Positions 26,657 through 35,249 of a stretch of DNA of 64,000 nt are shown one piece after another. Made by a program: the position numbers and the translations under genes. Each line of letters opens with the position of its first letter. The first letter of the stretch is position 1. The DNA is from Defluviimonas aquaemixtae (GTDB taxonomy: Bacteria > Pseudomonadota > Alphaproteobacteria > Rhodobacterales > Rhodobacteraceae), in NCBI RefSeq assembly GCF_900302475.1, contig NZ_OMOQ01000006.1, positions 1 through 64,000 of the forward strand, in the 5' to 3' direction. The notes below the pieces were generated by a model that did no database searches, was not told where the DNA came from, and worked only from the letters and a program-made list of their open reading frames with translations.

Positions 26657-27879
26657 TGTCCTGAGCCTTCGTCGGCGGTCTCCGACAGAACCGGGTCCAC
26701 GCTATCGCCGTCACTGAAGAACGCCCCTGCGCGCGCCACAACGAACTCACTGCCCGTGACCCCACTCACGATTTCGCGCCGCCCGTCCCAGATCAATCCA
26801 GCGGTCACCGGTCTTTTTTCGATGACGCCATCCTCGACGACCAGAACGAATGTACCGTCCCGATCGGCAAGCACGGCTGCGGCGGGGACCGTCAGCGCTT
26901 CGCGTTCTTCAGTAACGATCCAGCCGCTGGTGAACAGGCCCGGCCGCAATCCGGATGTCGCCTCGGGTGTTATCCGAACAGTTCCAAGCCTGCTGCGCGT
27001 GTCGACGACCGGGGCGATGCGACGGACGGCGCCGACGGATGCGCCGATGCCGGCAATGTCGAGCGTCACCCGGTCGTCCACATTGATCTGACCCAGAGCG
27101 GTTTCGATGATCTCCGCCTCCACTTCGATATCCGCGTCCGCGATCAGTCGGAATATCGGCTCGCCGCCCGATGTTGCGATGGCCCCGATCTGGCCGTTCC
27201 GCGCGGATACGATCCCCGATGCCGGGGCCCGAATCGTCGCATGATCGAAGTTGAGCGCCGCGATGTCCCGTTGCGCTTGCACCTGCTGCAACTGCGCTTC
27301 CGCAACCGCCAGACCGTCTTTCGCCGAGGAAAGCGCGGCTTCCGCGGTCTGCGCGGTGGCTACGGCCTGATCGAGGCTCGACTGCGTGATGTTGCCGCTC
27401 GTCATCAGCCTTTCCGATCGGTCAAGGCCGGCTCGCGCCTGAACGGCACTGGCTTCCGCGGAGGTGATCTGGCTTCGCGCCTGGCTGACGGCCGCTAGTG
27501 CGCGCGCAAGTTCCGCATCGGCTTGGGCGAGCTGTGCCTCAAGGGAGCGCTTGTTCAGATTGGCAAGAATGTCACCCTTATCGACGGCATCGCCGATGTC
27601 GAAATTGAGCTGATCGATGGCAAACCCACTGACCTGCGGAAATACGAGCACTTCCTGCACCGGAACGAGGGTGCCGGAAAACGGAACACGCCCGATCACG
27701 ACGCGGGCGCTCACCTCGCTCACTGTGATCCTTGGGGTTACGGGCGCGACGACCGCTGCAGTGGCGCTGCCGTCTGCGTGCGCCGACGTCGACATGGACA
27801 AGAGCATCAAGGCGCAGGCTACGAGTTTCAGACGGCGCCGCCCCCGCGTTGCCGCCATTCCGGGTCGTGGCTGATTCAT
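26653..27879 (-). CDS. RND efflux periplasmic adaptor (membrane fusion protein)
   Basis: 408 aa. Signal peptide (LKLVACALMLLSMSTSAHA), biotinyl-lipoyl halves around LVPVQEVLVFPQVSGFAIDQL and ATIRAPASGIVSARNG, and between them a long coiled-coil hairpin (AQADAELARALAAVSQARSQ and AVATAQTAEAALSSAKDGLA). Links the RND pump to an outer-membrane channel. The ATG at 27879 follows a modest AAAGGACGG site; an in-frame TTG precedes it by one codon. The next gene, the RND permease, overlaps by four bases. Confidence 0.93.
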   Translation of the reverse strand: MNQPRPGMAATRGRRRLKLVACALMLLSMSTSAHADGSATAAVVAPVTPRITVSEVSARVVIGRVPFSGTLVPVQEVLVFPQVSGFAIDQLNFDIGDAVDKGDILANLNKRSLEAQLAQADAELARALAAVSQARSQITSAEASAVQARAGLDRSERLMTSGNITQSSLDQAVATAQTAEAALSSAKDGLAVAEAQLQQVQAQRDIAALNFDHATIRAPASGIVSARNGQIGAIATSGGEPIFRLIADADIEVEAEIIETALGQINVDDRVTLDIAGIGASVGAVRRIAPVVDTRSRLGTVRITPEATSGLRPGLFTSGWIVTEEREALTVPAAAVLADRDGTFVLVVEDGVIEKRPVTAGLIWDGRREIVSGVTGSEFVVARAGAFFSDGDSVDPVLSETADEGSGQ

Positions 27880-27910
27880 CAAGCCGTCCTTTGTCTAGCG
27901 CGCCAAGTTC

Positions 27911-27983
27911 GTTCATTTCTAACTGAACGATCTATATACATTTCATGGCAGATGCAACTATATTATTCAATATTGACTGAACG
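27911..27983. promoter_or_regulatory. Two operator-like repeats between RND adaptor and GbsR-type gene
   Basis: GTTCATTTCTAACTGAACG (27911-27929) and ATTCAATATTGACTGAACG (27965-27983) match at most positions and are each partly dyad (TTCA...TGAA). The AT-rich segment between them (27931-27964) probably holds the divergent promoters. This fits autoregulation plus repression of the pump by the adjacent regulator. Confidence 0.55.
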
Positions 27984-28023
27984 TAACGAACATGAAACAA
28001 GACGACCGAAGCCGGAGCAAAGC

Positions 28024-28470
28024 ATGACGGACAGCCAGAGAACCCTTAGATCGGACTTCATCGAGATGGTCGGACTGATCGCCCAGGATGAAGGTCTGCC
28101 CCGTATCTCTGGCCGGATCATGGGACTGCTTCTGTTCGATGGCAGGCCCTATTCCTTTGGTGAGATCGCAATTGAACTCCGCGTCAGCCGGGGCAGCATC
28201 AGCGCCAACACGCGCATGCTGTCGGAGCGCGGCGTGATCCGCAAAGTCGCAAAGCCTGGTGATCGTCAGGACTACTATCAGATCGAGGACGATCCCTACC
28301 GCGAGGTTCTGAAGGGCGTGGCCGAGCGGTCAAAACGAAATGCCGCAAGGATTCGGGAGATCGAGGCAAAGATCGACAAGGCCGACAAAGGCAGATCGAA
28401 ACGCCTGAAAGACTATGCCGGCTTCTACGAGGCTATCTCGAAGGGGATCGGAAAGGCTTCCAGCACCTGA
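28024..28470 (+). CDS. GbsR/MarR-family transcriptional regulator
   Basis: 148 aa. A single winged-HTH domain of the GbsR type: MVGLIAQDEGLPRISGRIMG, then LRVSRGSISANTRMLSERG and IRKVAKPGDRQDYYQI, followed by a helical, charged C-terminus for dimerisation. Other GbsR-type proteins repress transport operons and respond to small ligands. Divergent from the RND operon with repeated operator-like sites in the 145-base gap, so it is the likely repressor of the pump. The ATG at 28024 is the first one matching the family start. Confidence 0.9.
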   Translation: MTDSQRTLRSDFIEMVGLIAQDEGLPRISGRIMGLLLFDGRPYSFGEIAIELRVSRGSISANTRMLSERGVIRKVAKPGDRQDYYQIEDDPYREVLKGVAERSKRNAARIREIEAKIDKADKGRSKRLKDYAGFYEAISKGIGKASST

Positions 28471-28676
28471 TGGAATGCTGCCCGGAATCTGAGCCTGTTT
28501 GCCGGAAGGCGCCCGTCTCCGGACATTCGCAGGACGGCAGGTTTGTCCCGCAGCGCGGACCGGCGCGCGCAACGGGCGAAGCTCAGGATCAGCGGGCTTC
28601 TTACCTTGCGGTGCCCGCGCGCAGCATCTACCAGCGTTAGCCCCAAAAACGGCGCAGCACCCGGCGGTCCGTCGCG

Positions 28677-28964
28677 CTACTGCTCCGCCGGCGCCTCGGG
28701 GCCGAGCCGGCCGAACCAGTCAATGTCACGCAAGGTGACCGCGCCCGACAGGATCACGCTCGCGAACACTGACCAGAGCACGATCGCGATCATCGTCGTC
28801 CACACGACCTTGCGCTTCATCCGCAGTTCGGCCGGTGCGCTTGCCGGTGTGCCGGGCACAATCTCGCCCGCATCCGCCTGGCTCCGCGGCCGGATCTGAA
28901 GCGCGATGAAGAACACTATGAACCAGATCACCGCGAACAGGACGATGGCGCCGGTAAGGTTCAT
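28677..28964 (-). CDS. DUF1467-family membrane protein
   Basis: 95 aa, two membrane helices (GAIVLFAVIWFIVFFIALQI and WTTMIAIVLWSVFASVIL) joined by a loop with EIVPGTPASAPAELRMKRK, the DUF1467 pattern common in alphaproteobacteria. Function unknown. Its start overlaps the epimerase stop by one base (TGATG), so it is coupled to methylmalonyl-CoA epimerase; this neighbour relation is common in Rhodobacteraceae. Confidence 0.88.
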   Translation of the reverse strand: MNLTGAIVLFAVIWFIVFFIALQIRPRSQADAGEIVPGTPASAPAELRMKRKVVWTTMIAIVLWSVFASVILSGAVTLRDIDWFGRLGPEAPAEQ

Positions 28965-29368
28965 CAGATCTGCTCCAGTTCCACGAGGCAGCCGTTGAAA
29001 TCCTTGGGATGCAGGAACAGCACCGGCTTGCCATGCGCACCGATCTTCGGCTCCCCCGTCCCCAAGACGCGCGCGCCCTTCGCCTTCAACCGGTCGCGCG
29101 CGGCAAGGATGTCGTCGACCTCGTAGCAGACATGGTGGATGCCGCCCGCCGGATTCTTTTCCAGAAAGCCCGCGATCGGGGAGTTCTCGCCGAGCGGATA
29201 GAGAAGTTCGATCTTCGTGTTCGGAAGCTCGATGAAGACGACCGTGACGCCATGATCCGGCTCATCCTGCGGTTCGCCGACCGTGGCGCCCAAGGTGTCC
29301 CGGTACTGCGCCGCGGCGGCCTCGAGGTCGGGCACCGCGATGGCGACATGGTTCAGGCGTCCGATCAT
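28964..29368 (-). CDS. mce: Methylmalonyl-CoA epimerase
   Basis: 134 aa, typical length. Vicinal-oxygen-chelate enzyme that interconverts the two methylmalonyl-CoA epimers in propionyl-CoA use. Metal ligands are seen at the start (LNHVAIAVPDLEAA), the middle (IHHVCYEVDDI) and the end (NGCLVELEQ); ELPNTKIELLYPLGENSPI is the family signature. The ATG at 29368 gives the canonical N-terminus MIGRLNHVAIAV. Operon with the DUF1467 gene. The mutase and carboxylase genes are not in the window. Confidence 0.95.
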   Translation of the reverse strand: MIGRLNHVAIAVPDLEAAAAQYRDTLGATVGEPQDEPDHGVTVVFIELPNTKIELLYPLGENSPIAGFLEKNPAGGIHHVCYEVDDILAARDRLKAKGARVLGTGEPKIGAHGKPVLFLHPKDFNGCLVELEQI

Positions 29369-29528
29369 GGCTGCTCTCCGCTTCTCTTGCGGCCACGTTA
29401 TGCGGTTCCATGCCGCGCGGCGCAAGCGCGCGCTTGGCCACAGGCGCCTTTACGCTTCGTTAGGCAATCGCGGTCTAACTCGGAACTGAAAGGGGACGCG
29501 GCATTGCACGGACGAAGGAGAAGATGAC

Positions 29529-30245
29529 ATGGCCGACGATCTGACCGGACTGCTCGCAAGACAGACGCCCAGCGCGGCACGGCCGCTGCAGGGGCTCACT
29601 GTGCTCTTGGTCGAGGACAGCCGCTTTGCCTGCGACGCGATGCGGCTCATGTGCCTGCGCCTCGGCGGGCGCATTCGGCGCGCGGACTGCCTTGCATCGG
29701 CCCGGCGACACCTTTCGTCCTACCGACCCTCCGTAGTCATCGTCGATCTTGGCCTGCCTGACGGATCCGGGCTCGACCTCATAACCGAGATCGCGGGACA
29801 CGGTCCGCGTGTCCCCGCCTTGATCGGGACGAGTGGCGACACAGGGGCAGCGGACGCGGCTCTCGTGGCGGGCGTGGACACGTTTCTCGGAAAGCCGGTC
29901 GAAAGCCTCGCGGCGTTCCGCGCCGCAATCCTCTCGGCACTGCGAGACGGACCCGCTCCACCGGTGCCCGCGCCGTACGACGACCGCATCACGCCCGACC
30001 CGCTCGCTCTGCACGACGATCTCGTCCACGCCGCCGACCTGCTGGGCGGCGCGGCCGACGGCGCGACGATCGCCTATCTCGCTCAGTTCCTCGCCGGAAT
30101 CGCGCGCTCCGCCCATGACGCGCCGCTTCAGGCGGCTGCCGAGGCACTGGCGGAGGAGAACCGCGCCGGACATGCGACCGGCCTTCCGGTGTCGCGCATC
30201 AGCGGGCTGGTGCGGGAACGGCTCGCGGCCGGTCCGGGTTTTTGA
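29529..30245 (+). CDS. Response regulator (receiver domain) with helical C-terminus
   Basis: 238 aa. Receiver domain about 22-140: LTVLLVEDSRFACDAMRLM has the acidic pocket, VVIVDLGLPDGSGLD the phospho-acceptor Asp, TSGDTG the conserved Thr/Ser position, and FLGKPVES the Lys. After it comes a Pro-rich linker and an alpha-helical segment of about 80 residues without a recognisable DNA-binding or enzyme domain. No histidine kinase is adjacent. It may work as a stand-alone phosphorelay or scaffold protein. An AAGGAGAAGATGAC site precedes the ATG. Confidence 0.88.
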   Translation: MADDLTGLLARQTPSAARPLQGLTVLLVEDSRFACDAMRLMCLRLGGRIRRADCLASARRHLSSYRPSVVIVDLGLPDGSGLDLITEIAGHGPRVPALIGTSGDTGAADAALVAGVDTFLGKPVESLAAFRAAILSALRDGPAPPVPAPYDDRITPDPLALHDDLVHAADLLGGAADGATIAYLAQFLAGIARSAHDAPLQAAAEALAEENRAGHATGLPVSRISGLVRERLAAGPGF

Positions 30246-30250
30246 GCGGG

Positions 30251-31015
30251 CTAGGTCGAGCCGGCCCCGTCGACCCGAAGCGGATCGGTCGAAACGAGAT
30301 GCGGCCGAGTCAATGCGGACAGCGCGACCTGCTGCCGCCCCTCGGCGTCGAAGTTCTCAGGGGCGAGCCAGCGTTCGAAGGCCGCTCTGAGCGCGGGCCA
30401 GTCGCCGTCGGTTGCCGCGAACCAGGCGGTATCGCGGTTGCGTCCCTTCACGACCATCATCTGGCGGAATACACCTTCGAAGCTCAGCCCGAGCCGCTCG
30501 GCCGCCCGGCGCGAAGCACGGTTCAGCGCGTTGCACTTCCACTCGTAGCGCCGGTATCCGGCCTCAAAGGCCCAAGTCATCATCAGATACATCGCCTCGG
30601 TCGCGGCGCACGTGCCCTGCATCGACGGGGACAGGTTGATATGCCCGACCTCGATCGAGCCGGCGCCCGGCTTGATCCTAAGATAGCTCGCGACCCCCGC
30701 CGCCCGACCCGTCGAAGCATCGACAAGCGCGTGGAAACGGGGATCCTCCTCTGCCGCCACCGACTCGGTCCAGGCGCGATAGTCCTCCTCGGTCGCGAAG
30801 GGCCCGTAGGGCAGGTAGTCCCAGATCGCGTCGTCGGCGCGGTTGGCCAGGAACAGGTCGCTCGCATGGCGGGCCGGATCCAGGCGCTCAAGCCGGACAT
30901 AGCGGCCCTCGATCCGGGCCCAGCCCGGCCGCTCCGGCGGCTGCCAGTCCTTCACGATCCGCCCCAGCCGCGCCTCGTCGCCCAACGCATTCCCCGTTCC
31001 TGTCCCGGCCGCCAT
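30251..31015 (-). CDS. GNAT-family N-acetyltransferase (RimJ/RimL-like)
   Basis: 254 aa. The acetyltransferase fold begins at GRYVRLERLDPARHASDLF; the acetyl-CoA binding region is around QGTCAATEAMYLMMTWAFE, and RYEWKCNALNRASRRAAERL is the typical NxxSRRAAEKLGF-like signature of the RimJ/RimL branch. Probably acetylates a protein N-terminus or small amine; the substrate is unknown. The ATG at 31015 is preferred; a TTG further up is in frame. Only five bases separate its stop from the response regulator stop (convergent). Confidence 0.85.
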   Translation of the reverse strand: MAAGTGTGNALGDEARLGRIVKDWQPPERPGWARIEGRYVRLERLDPARHASDLFLANRADDAIWDYLPYGPFATEEDYRAWTESVAAEEDPRFHALVDASTGRAAGVASYLRIKPGAGSIEVGHINLSPSMQGTCAATEAMYLMMTWAFEAGYRRYEWKCNALNRASRRAAERLGLSFEGVFRQMMVVKGRNRDTAWFAATDGDWPALRAAFERWLAPENFDAEGRQQVALSALTRPHLVSTDPLRVDGAGST

Positions 31016-31164
31016 CCTAGCCGCCGCGCTGACCGGCACAAGCGCCAAGCCGCCGGGAAATGGTGCTCAAATTGCCGCGCTCCGGTCCCCGGTCCGCCGC
31101 ATTCCTGCCGCGATCCGGCGAGAAATTCAGATCAGAAACCCGCTGCCAAGGGGATGAAACGGAC

Positions 31165-31293
31165 ATGGCCGACAAGATCATCAAGATCGCGACAAACGAA
31201 AAACTGACGCGCGCCGCCCATTGGACCGTTTTCGGTGTGGGACTGATGTCGTTGACCTTCTCGATCGCCGCCACCGCCGCGTCGGCGTTCTGA
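31165..31293 (+). CDS. Small membrane protein, 42 aa
   Basis: MADKIIKIATNEKLTRAAHW, then one membrane helix (TVFGVGLMSLTFSIAATA). Below normal gene-caller limits, but it has an AAGGGG site about ten bases upstream, a basic amphipathic start, a helix of the right length and a very strong terminator 28 bases after its stop. These together make a real short gene likely. Function unknown. Confidence 0.5.
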   Translation: MADKIIKIATNEKLTRAAHWTVFGVGLMSLTFSIAATAASAF

Positions 31294-31321
31294 AGGCCAC
31301 TACTCACGGACAGTGAAGCAG

Positions 31322-31358
31322 CAACCGGACGCCTCGGGCGTCCGGTTGTCGTTTATTT
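31322..31358 (+). terminator. Strong Rho-independent terminator
   Basis: CAACCGGACGCC (31322-31333), TCG loop, GGCGTCCGGTTG (31337-31348): twelve perfect pairs, followed by TCGTTTATTT. It ends the transcript of the 42-aa gene. Confidence 0.85.
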
Positions 31359-31448
31359 GCAGGCCCGCCATTCTTCCCGGAACAATCCCGCCTTCGGCCG
31401 CGTTGCCCATGCGAATGCCGGCTCGCCGGCTTGCCGAAGGAGGGCCAC

Positions 31449-31925
31449 ATGACATCCATCTATGACGCCATCAAGGCCGACCACGACCGTCACCGCGACC
31501 TGCTCGCCGATATCGCCGACACATCCGGCGCGAGCGATGCACGCAAACAGGCATGGACAGAGTTCTACTGCGACGTGAAATCGCACGCCGCGGCGGAGGA
31601 GGAGACCTTCTACTCCAAGCTCATGTCTAAGACATGGGGCCAGGACGCCGCCCGCCATTCAGTCACGGAGCACGCGGAACTCGACGGACTGATGGAAGAG
31701 CTCAACGGGATGGACATGGCGTCGTCAGGCTGGCTCAACAAGTTCAACAAGCTGAAGCACGACTATGAACACCACATGGACGAGGAAGAGAACGAGGTGT
31801 TCGACCGCGCCCGGAAGGTGATCCCCGAAGAGGAAACCGCCTCCTTCGGCGACCGGTTCCGTGAACGCAAGCGCAAGGAAATGAAGCTGGTCGAGGAAAA
31901 GCGCGAGGATCAGCTCGAAGACTGA
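31449..31925 (+). CDS. Hemerythrin HHE-domain protein
   Basis: 158 aa. Four-helix bundle with iron-ligand histidines visible in AIKADHDRHRDLL, KSHAAAEEETFY, VTEHAELDGLM and YEHHMDEEENEVF. Likely binds a di-iron centre and senses or buffers O2, NO or iron. The ATG at 31449 follows AAGGAGGGCCAC. The C-terminal 25 residues are highly charged (RERKRKEMKLVEEKREDQ). Monocistronic between the terminator upstream and convergent aspS. Confidence 0.9.
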   Translation: MTSIYDAIKADHDRHRDLLADIADTSGASDARKQAWTEFYCDVKSHAAAEEETFYSKLMSKTWGQDAARHSVTEHAELDGLMEELNGMDMASSGWLNKFNKLKHDYEHHMDEEENEVFDRARKVIPEEETASFGDRFRERKRKEMKLVEEKREDQLED

Positions 31926-31946
31926 CCGCGGCCGGCCGGATGGCCG

Positions 31947-33728
31947 TCACTCCTTCGATACTACCCTCAGCCTGAGCTCCCGCAGCTGCTCGTTCGTCGG
32001 CTCCGACGGGGCGCCCATCATCAGGTCCTCGGCGCGCTGGTTCATCGGGAACATGATAACCTCGCGGATATTGGCCTCGTCGGCCAGAAGCATCACGATC
32101 CGGTCGATCCCGGCCGCGCAGCCGCCATGCGGCGGCGCGCCGTAGCGGAACGCCTTGACCATGCCGCCGAAGCGCTTCTCGACCTCTTCCTTCGGATAAC
32201 CGGCGAGTTCGAAAGCCTTGAACATCACATCCGGCCGATGGTTCCGGATCGCGCCCGAGACGATCTCGTAGCCGTTGCAGGCGAGGTCATACTGATAGCC
32301 GAGCACCTCCAGCGGATCGCCGTCGAGCACCTCCATTCCCCCCTGCGGCATCGAGAACGGGTTGTGCGAGAAGTCGACCCGTTCGGTCTCGGGGTCCTTC
32401 TCGTACATCGGGAAATCGACGATCCAGGCGAAGCGGAAGGCGTTCTCCTCGGTCAGCCCCAGTTCGCGCCCGATCTCGTTCCGCGCCCGACCCGCGACGG
32501 CCTCGAACTGATCCGCCCTTCCGCCAAGGAAGAAGGCCGCATCGCCCTTGCCGAGGCCGAGCTGGTGGCGGATCGCCTCGGTCCGCTCAGGCCCGATATT
32601 CTTTGCAATCGGCCCCGCCGCTTCCAGTCCCGCCCCGCCCTCGGCCTCGCGCCAGAAGATGTAACCCATGCCCGGAAGCCCTTCCTTCTGCGCAAAGGCG
32701 TTCATGCGGTCGCAGAACTTGCGCGAGCCGCCGCCCGGCGCCGGGATCGCGCGGATTTCGGTCCCCTCGCTTTCGAGGATCTTCGCGAAGATCGCGAAGC
32801 CCGAGCCCGCGAAATGTTCGCTCACGCGGGCCATCTTGATCGGGTTCCTGAGGTCAGGCTTGTCGGTGCCGTACCAGAGCGCGGCGTCCTTGTAGGAAAT
32901 CCGCGGCCAGACCGCATCGACCTTGTGCCCGCCACCGAACTCCTCGAAGACACCCTGCACGACTGGCTGAATCGCTGCGAAAACATCTTCTTGCTCGACG
33001 AAGCTCATCTCCATGTCGAGCTGGTAGAAATCTGTGGGCGAGCGATCTGCCCTCGGGTCCTCGTCGCGGAAACAGGGGGCAATCTGGAAATACCTGTCGA
33101 AGCCCGCCACCATGATCAGCTGCTTGAACTGCTGCGGCGCCTGCGGCAGCGCGTAGAACTTGCCCGGGTGAAGCCGCGACGGCACCAGGAAATCGCGCGC
33201 GCCTTCGGGGCTCGACGCGGTGATGATCGGCGTCTGGAACTCGGAGAAACCCGCCGCCCACATCCGGTCGCGCATGGATTTCACGACGCGGGACCGGAGC
33301 ATCATGTTGCGCTGCAGCCTCTCGCGGCGCAGATCGAGAAAACGGTAGGCCAGCCGCGTCTCCTCAGGATATTCCTGATCGCCGAAGACCAGCAGCGGCA
33401 GTTCGTCCGCAGGCCCCAGCACCTCCATGTCGGTCACGTAGACCTCGATCTCGCCGGTCGGGATCTTGGGGTTCACAAGGGCGGAATCCCGCGCCTTCAC
33501 CCGGCCGTCGACGCGGATCACCGTCTCGGCCTTCAGCCGCTCGATCGCCTTGAAAGCCGGGCTGTCGCTGTCGGCCAGAACCTGGGTCAGGCCGTAGTGA
33601 TCGCGCAGGTCGACGAACAGGACCCCACCGTGGTCGCGCACCCGGTGCACCCAGCCCGCGAGCCGCACCGTCTCGCCGGCATGGCTCTTGTTCAGATCGG
33701 CGCAGGTATGGCTGCGATAGGCGTGCAT
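31947..33728 (-). CDS. aspS: Aspartyl-tRNA synthetase
   Basis: 593 aa, bacterial type with the GAD insertion. OB-fold anticodon domain at the start ([21 protein letters not shown]); class II catalytic core with motif 2 [20 protein letters not shown] and motif 3 near the end ([16 protein letters not shown]). In alphaproteobacteria this enzyme is usually non-discriminating and also makes Asp-tRNA(Asn) for GatCAB; that is family knowledge. AAGGGGAC precedes the ATG. Divergent from cfa across 237 bases. Confidence 0.98.
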   Translation of the reverse strand: MHAYRSHTCADLNKSHAGETVRLAGWVHRVRDHGGVLFVDLRDHYGLTQVLADSDSPAFKAIERLKAETVIRVDGRVKARDSALVNPKIPTGEIEVYVTDMEVLGPADELPLLVFGDQEYPEETRLAYRFLDLRRERLQRNMMLRSRVVKSMRDRMWAAGFSEFQTPIITASSPEGARDFLVPSRLHPGKFYALPQAPQQFKQLIMVAGFDRYFQIAPCFRDEDPRADRSPTDFYQLDMEMSFVEQEDVFAAIQPVVQGVFEEFGGGHKVDAVWPRISYKDAALWYGTDKPDLRNPIKMARVSEHFAGSGFAIFAKILESEGTEIRAIPAPGGGSRKFCDRMNAFAQKEGLPGMGYIFWREAEGGAGLEAAGPIAKNIGPERTEAIRHQLGLGKGDAAFFLGGRADQFEAVAGRARNEIGRELGLTEENAFRFAWIVDFPMYEKDPETERVDFSHNPFSMPQGGMEVLDGDPLEVLGYQYDLACNGYEIVSGAIRNHRPDVMFKAFELAGYPKEEVEKRFGGMVKAFRYGAPPHGGCAAGIDRIVMLLADEANIREVIMFPMNQRAEDLMMGAPSEPTNEQLRELRLRVVSKE

Positions 33729-33822
33729 GTGCGTCCCCTTTCAAGAGGCGGTGTCCCAAGTCCGCGCCGATACACCCCGGGACGCAGGCGAAGTCAAGGC
33801 CATGCGGGTGATTGCAACGGCC

Positions 33823-33850
33823 TTGAAAGTAACGGCAGGACCGCTAGATT
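33823..33850 (+). promoter_or_regulatory. Candidate sigma-70 promoter for cfa
   Basis: TTGAAA at 33823-33828 and TAGATT at 33845-33850 with a 16-base spacer, about 115 bases before the cfa ATG. Reasonable by eye; not tested. Confidence 0.4.
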
Positions 33851-33965
33851 TTCTCTATTGCGACCTGTTGCCCGTCCACGGCGCCGGCCGCGGATGAGAG
33901 GGGAGCCTGTCGCCTGGTGGCCCGGCCGGGAAGCGCGGCAGGATCAGTACGATCAGGGTGGGAAC

Positions 33966-35198
33966 ATGTGGACCAAGTTTCTCGACCAGTTCCTGGCGCA
34001 ATTCCTTCGCCATGGCACGCTGGATGTGGTGCTGCCCGACGGGCAGACCCGGAGCTACGGCGACGGGAGCCAGCCGAGGATGGCGGTGCATCTGCATGAC
34101 GCGGACCTGCCCCGCAAGCTGGTCCTGCGCCCCGACCTCGCGCTCGGTGAAGCTTACATGGACGGGCGACTGACGGTCGAGGGCGACGACATCGCCACGC
34201 TTCTTGCGCTGCTCGTTACCAACCGGTCTGCCCAGCCGGCGCTCTGGTGGCGCAAGCCGCTCGACAAGGCGGCGGACTGGCTGCGCGTCCTCAATCAGAT
34301 CAACCCCGTCGGCCGATCGCTGCGCAATGTCAGCCATCACTATGACCTGACACCCGAGCTTTACGCGCTCTTTCTCGACCGCGACCGGCAGTATTCCTGC
34401 GCGTATTTCGCCCAGCCGGACGACACGCTCGAAGCGGCTCAGGCGCAGAAGAAGGCGCTGATCGCGGCGAAGCTATGCCTGGAGCCCGGGATGCGGGTTC
34501 TCGACATCGGCTGCGGCTGGGGCGGTCTCGCCCTCACGCTCGCACGCGAGCACCAGGTGAAAGTGCTTGGCATCACGCTTTCCAAGGAACAGCTTGCCAT
34601 CGCCCAGGCGCGCGCCCGTGCCGAAGGGCTCGCCAAGCGCGTCGAATTCCGTCTCGCCGACTACCGCACGCTCCAGGGCCAATTCGACCGCATCGTCTCG
34701 GTCGGCATGTTCGAACATGTCGGGCTGCCGCACTATCGCACCTACTTCGGCCAGGTGCGCAAGCTTCTGACCGAAAACGGGGTGGCGCTGCTTCACACGA
34801 TCGGCAACGCCGGACCGCCGATGGCGACGGGCGCCTGGATCCGCAAGTATATCTTCCCGGGCGGCTATATTCCCTCGATGTCGGAATGCCTGCGCGCGAT
34901 CGAGGCCGAGGACCTCTGGACCACCGACGTCGAGGTCTGGCGGCTGCACTACGCCGAGACGCTGAGTCATTGGCGCGAACGGTTCGAGGCGAACATCGAC
35001 AAGGCGCGCGCGCTCCACGACGATCGCTTCTGCCGGATGTGGCGCTACTACCTCGCGGGGTCCGAGATGACGTTCCGCCATGCCAAGCAATGCGTCTTCC
35101 AGTTCCAGCTTGCCCGGCGCCTCGACGCGGTGCCGCTCACGCGCGACTACCTGATGGGCGCGGGGCGCGCGCCGATGCCCATGCGTCGCGGCGCCTAA
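33966..35198 (+). CDS. cfa: Cyclopropane-fatty-acyl-phospholipid synthase
   Basis: 410 aa. SAM-dependent enzyme that methylenates unsaturated acyl chains of membrane phospholipids. An N-terminal lipid-binding domain (about 1-115) is followed by the core NVSHHYDLTPELYALFLD, SAM motif LDIGCGWGGLALTLA near residue 180, GITLSKEQ, and VGMFEHVGLPHYRTYF. KYIFPGGYIPSM is a conserved active-site stretch. The long frame upstream of 33966 is antisense to aspS and not part of the gene. GGGTGGGAAC precedes the ATG. Confidence 0.95.
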   Translation: MWTKFLDQFLAQFLRHGTLDVVLPDGQTRSYGDGSQPRMAVHLHDADLPRKLVLRPDLALGEAYMDGRLTVEGDDIATLLALLVTNRSAQPALWWRKPLDKAADWLRVLNQINPVGRSLRNVSHHYDLTPELYALFLDRDRQYSCAYFAQPDDTLEAAQAQKKALIAAKLCLEPGMRVLDIGCGWGGLALTLAREHQVKVLGITLSKEQLAIAQARARAEGLAKRVEFRLADYRTLQGQFDRIVSVGMFEHVGLPHYRTYFGQVRKLLTENGVALLHTIGNAGPPMATGAWIRKYIFPGGYIPSMSECLRAIEAEDLWTTDVEVWRLHYAETLSHWRERFEANIDKARALHDDRFCRMWRYYLAGSEMTFRHAKQCVFQFQLARRLDAVPLTRDYLMGAGRAPMPMRRGA

Positions 35199-35249
35199 GG
35201 GGCGCGCGCCCCTTTTCAAACCGCGCCGGGGCGGCTAGCGTCCCGGGCG

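Noticed and set aside
24311..27091. 926-codon open frame on the plus strand opposite the RND operon
   Set aside because: Highly charged, Arg/Asp-rich translation typical of antisense frames in GC-rich coding DNA; the RND permease and adaptor on the other strand are unmistakable.
32127..33965. Long in-frame extension upstream of cfa
   Set aside because: Antisense to aspS; the CFA family N-terminus begins at the ATG at 33966.
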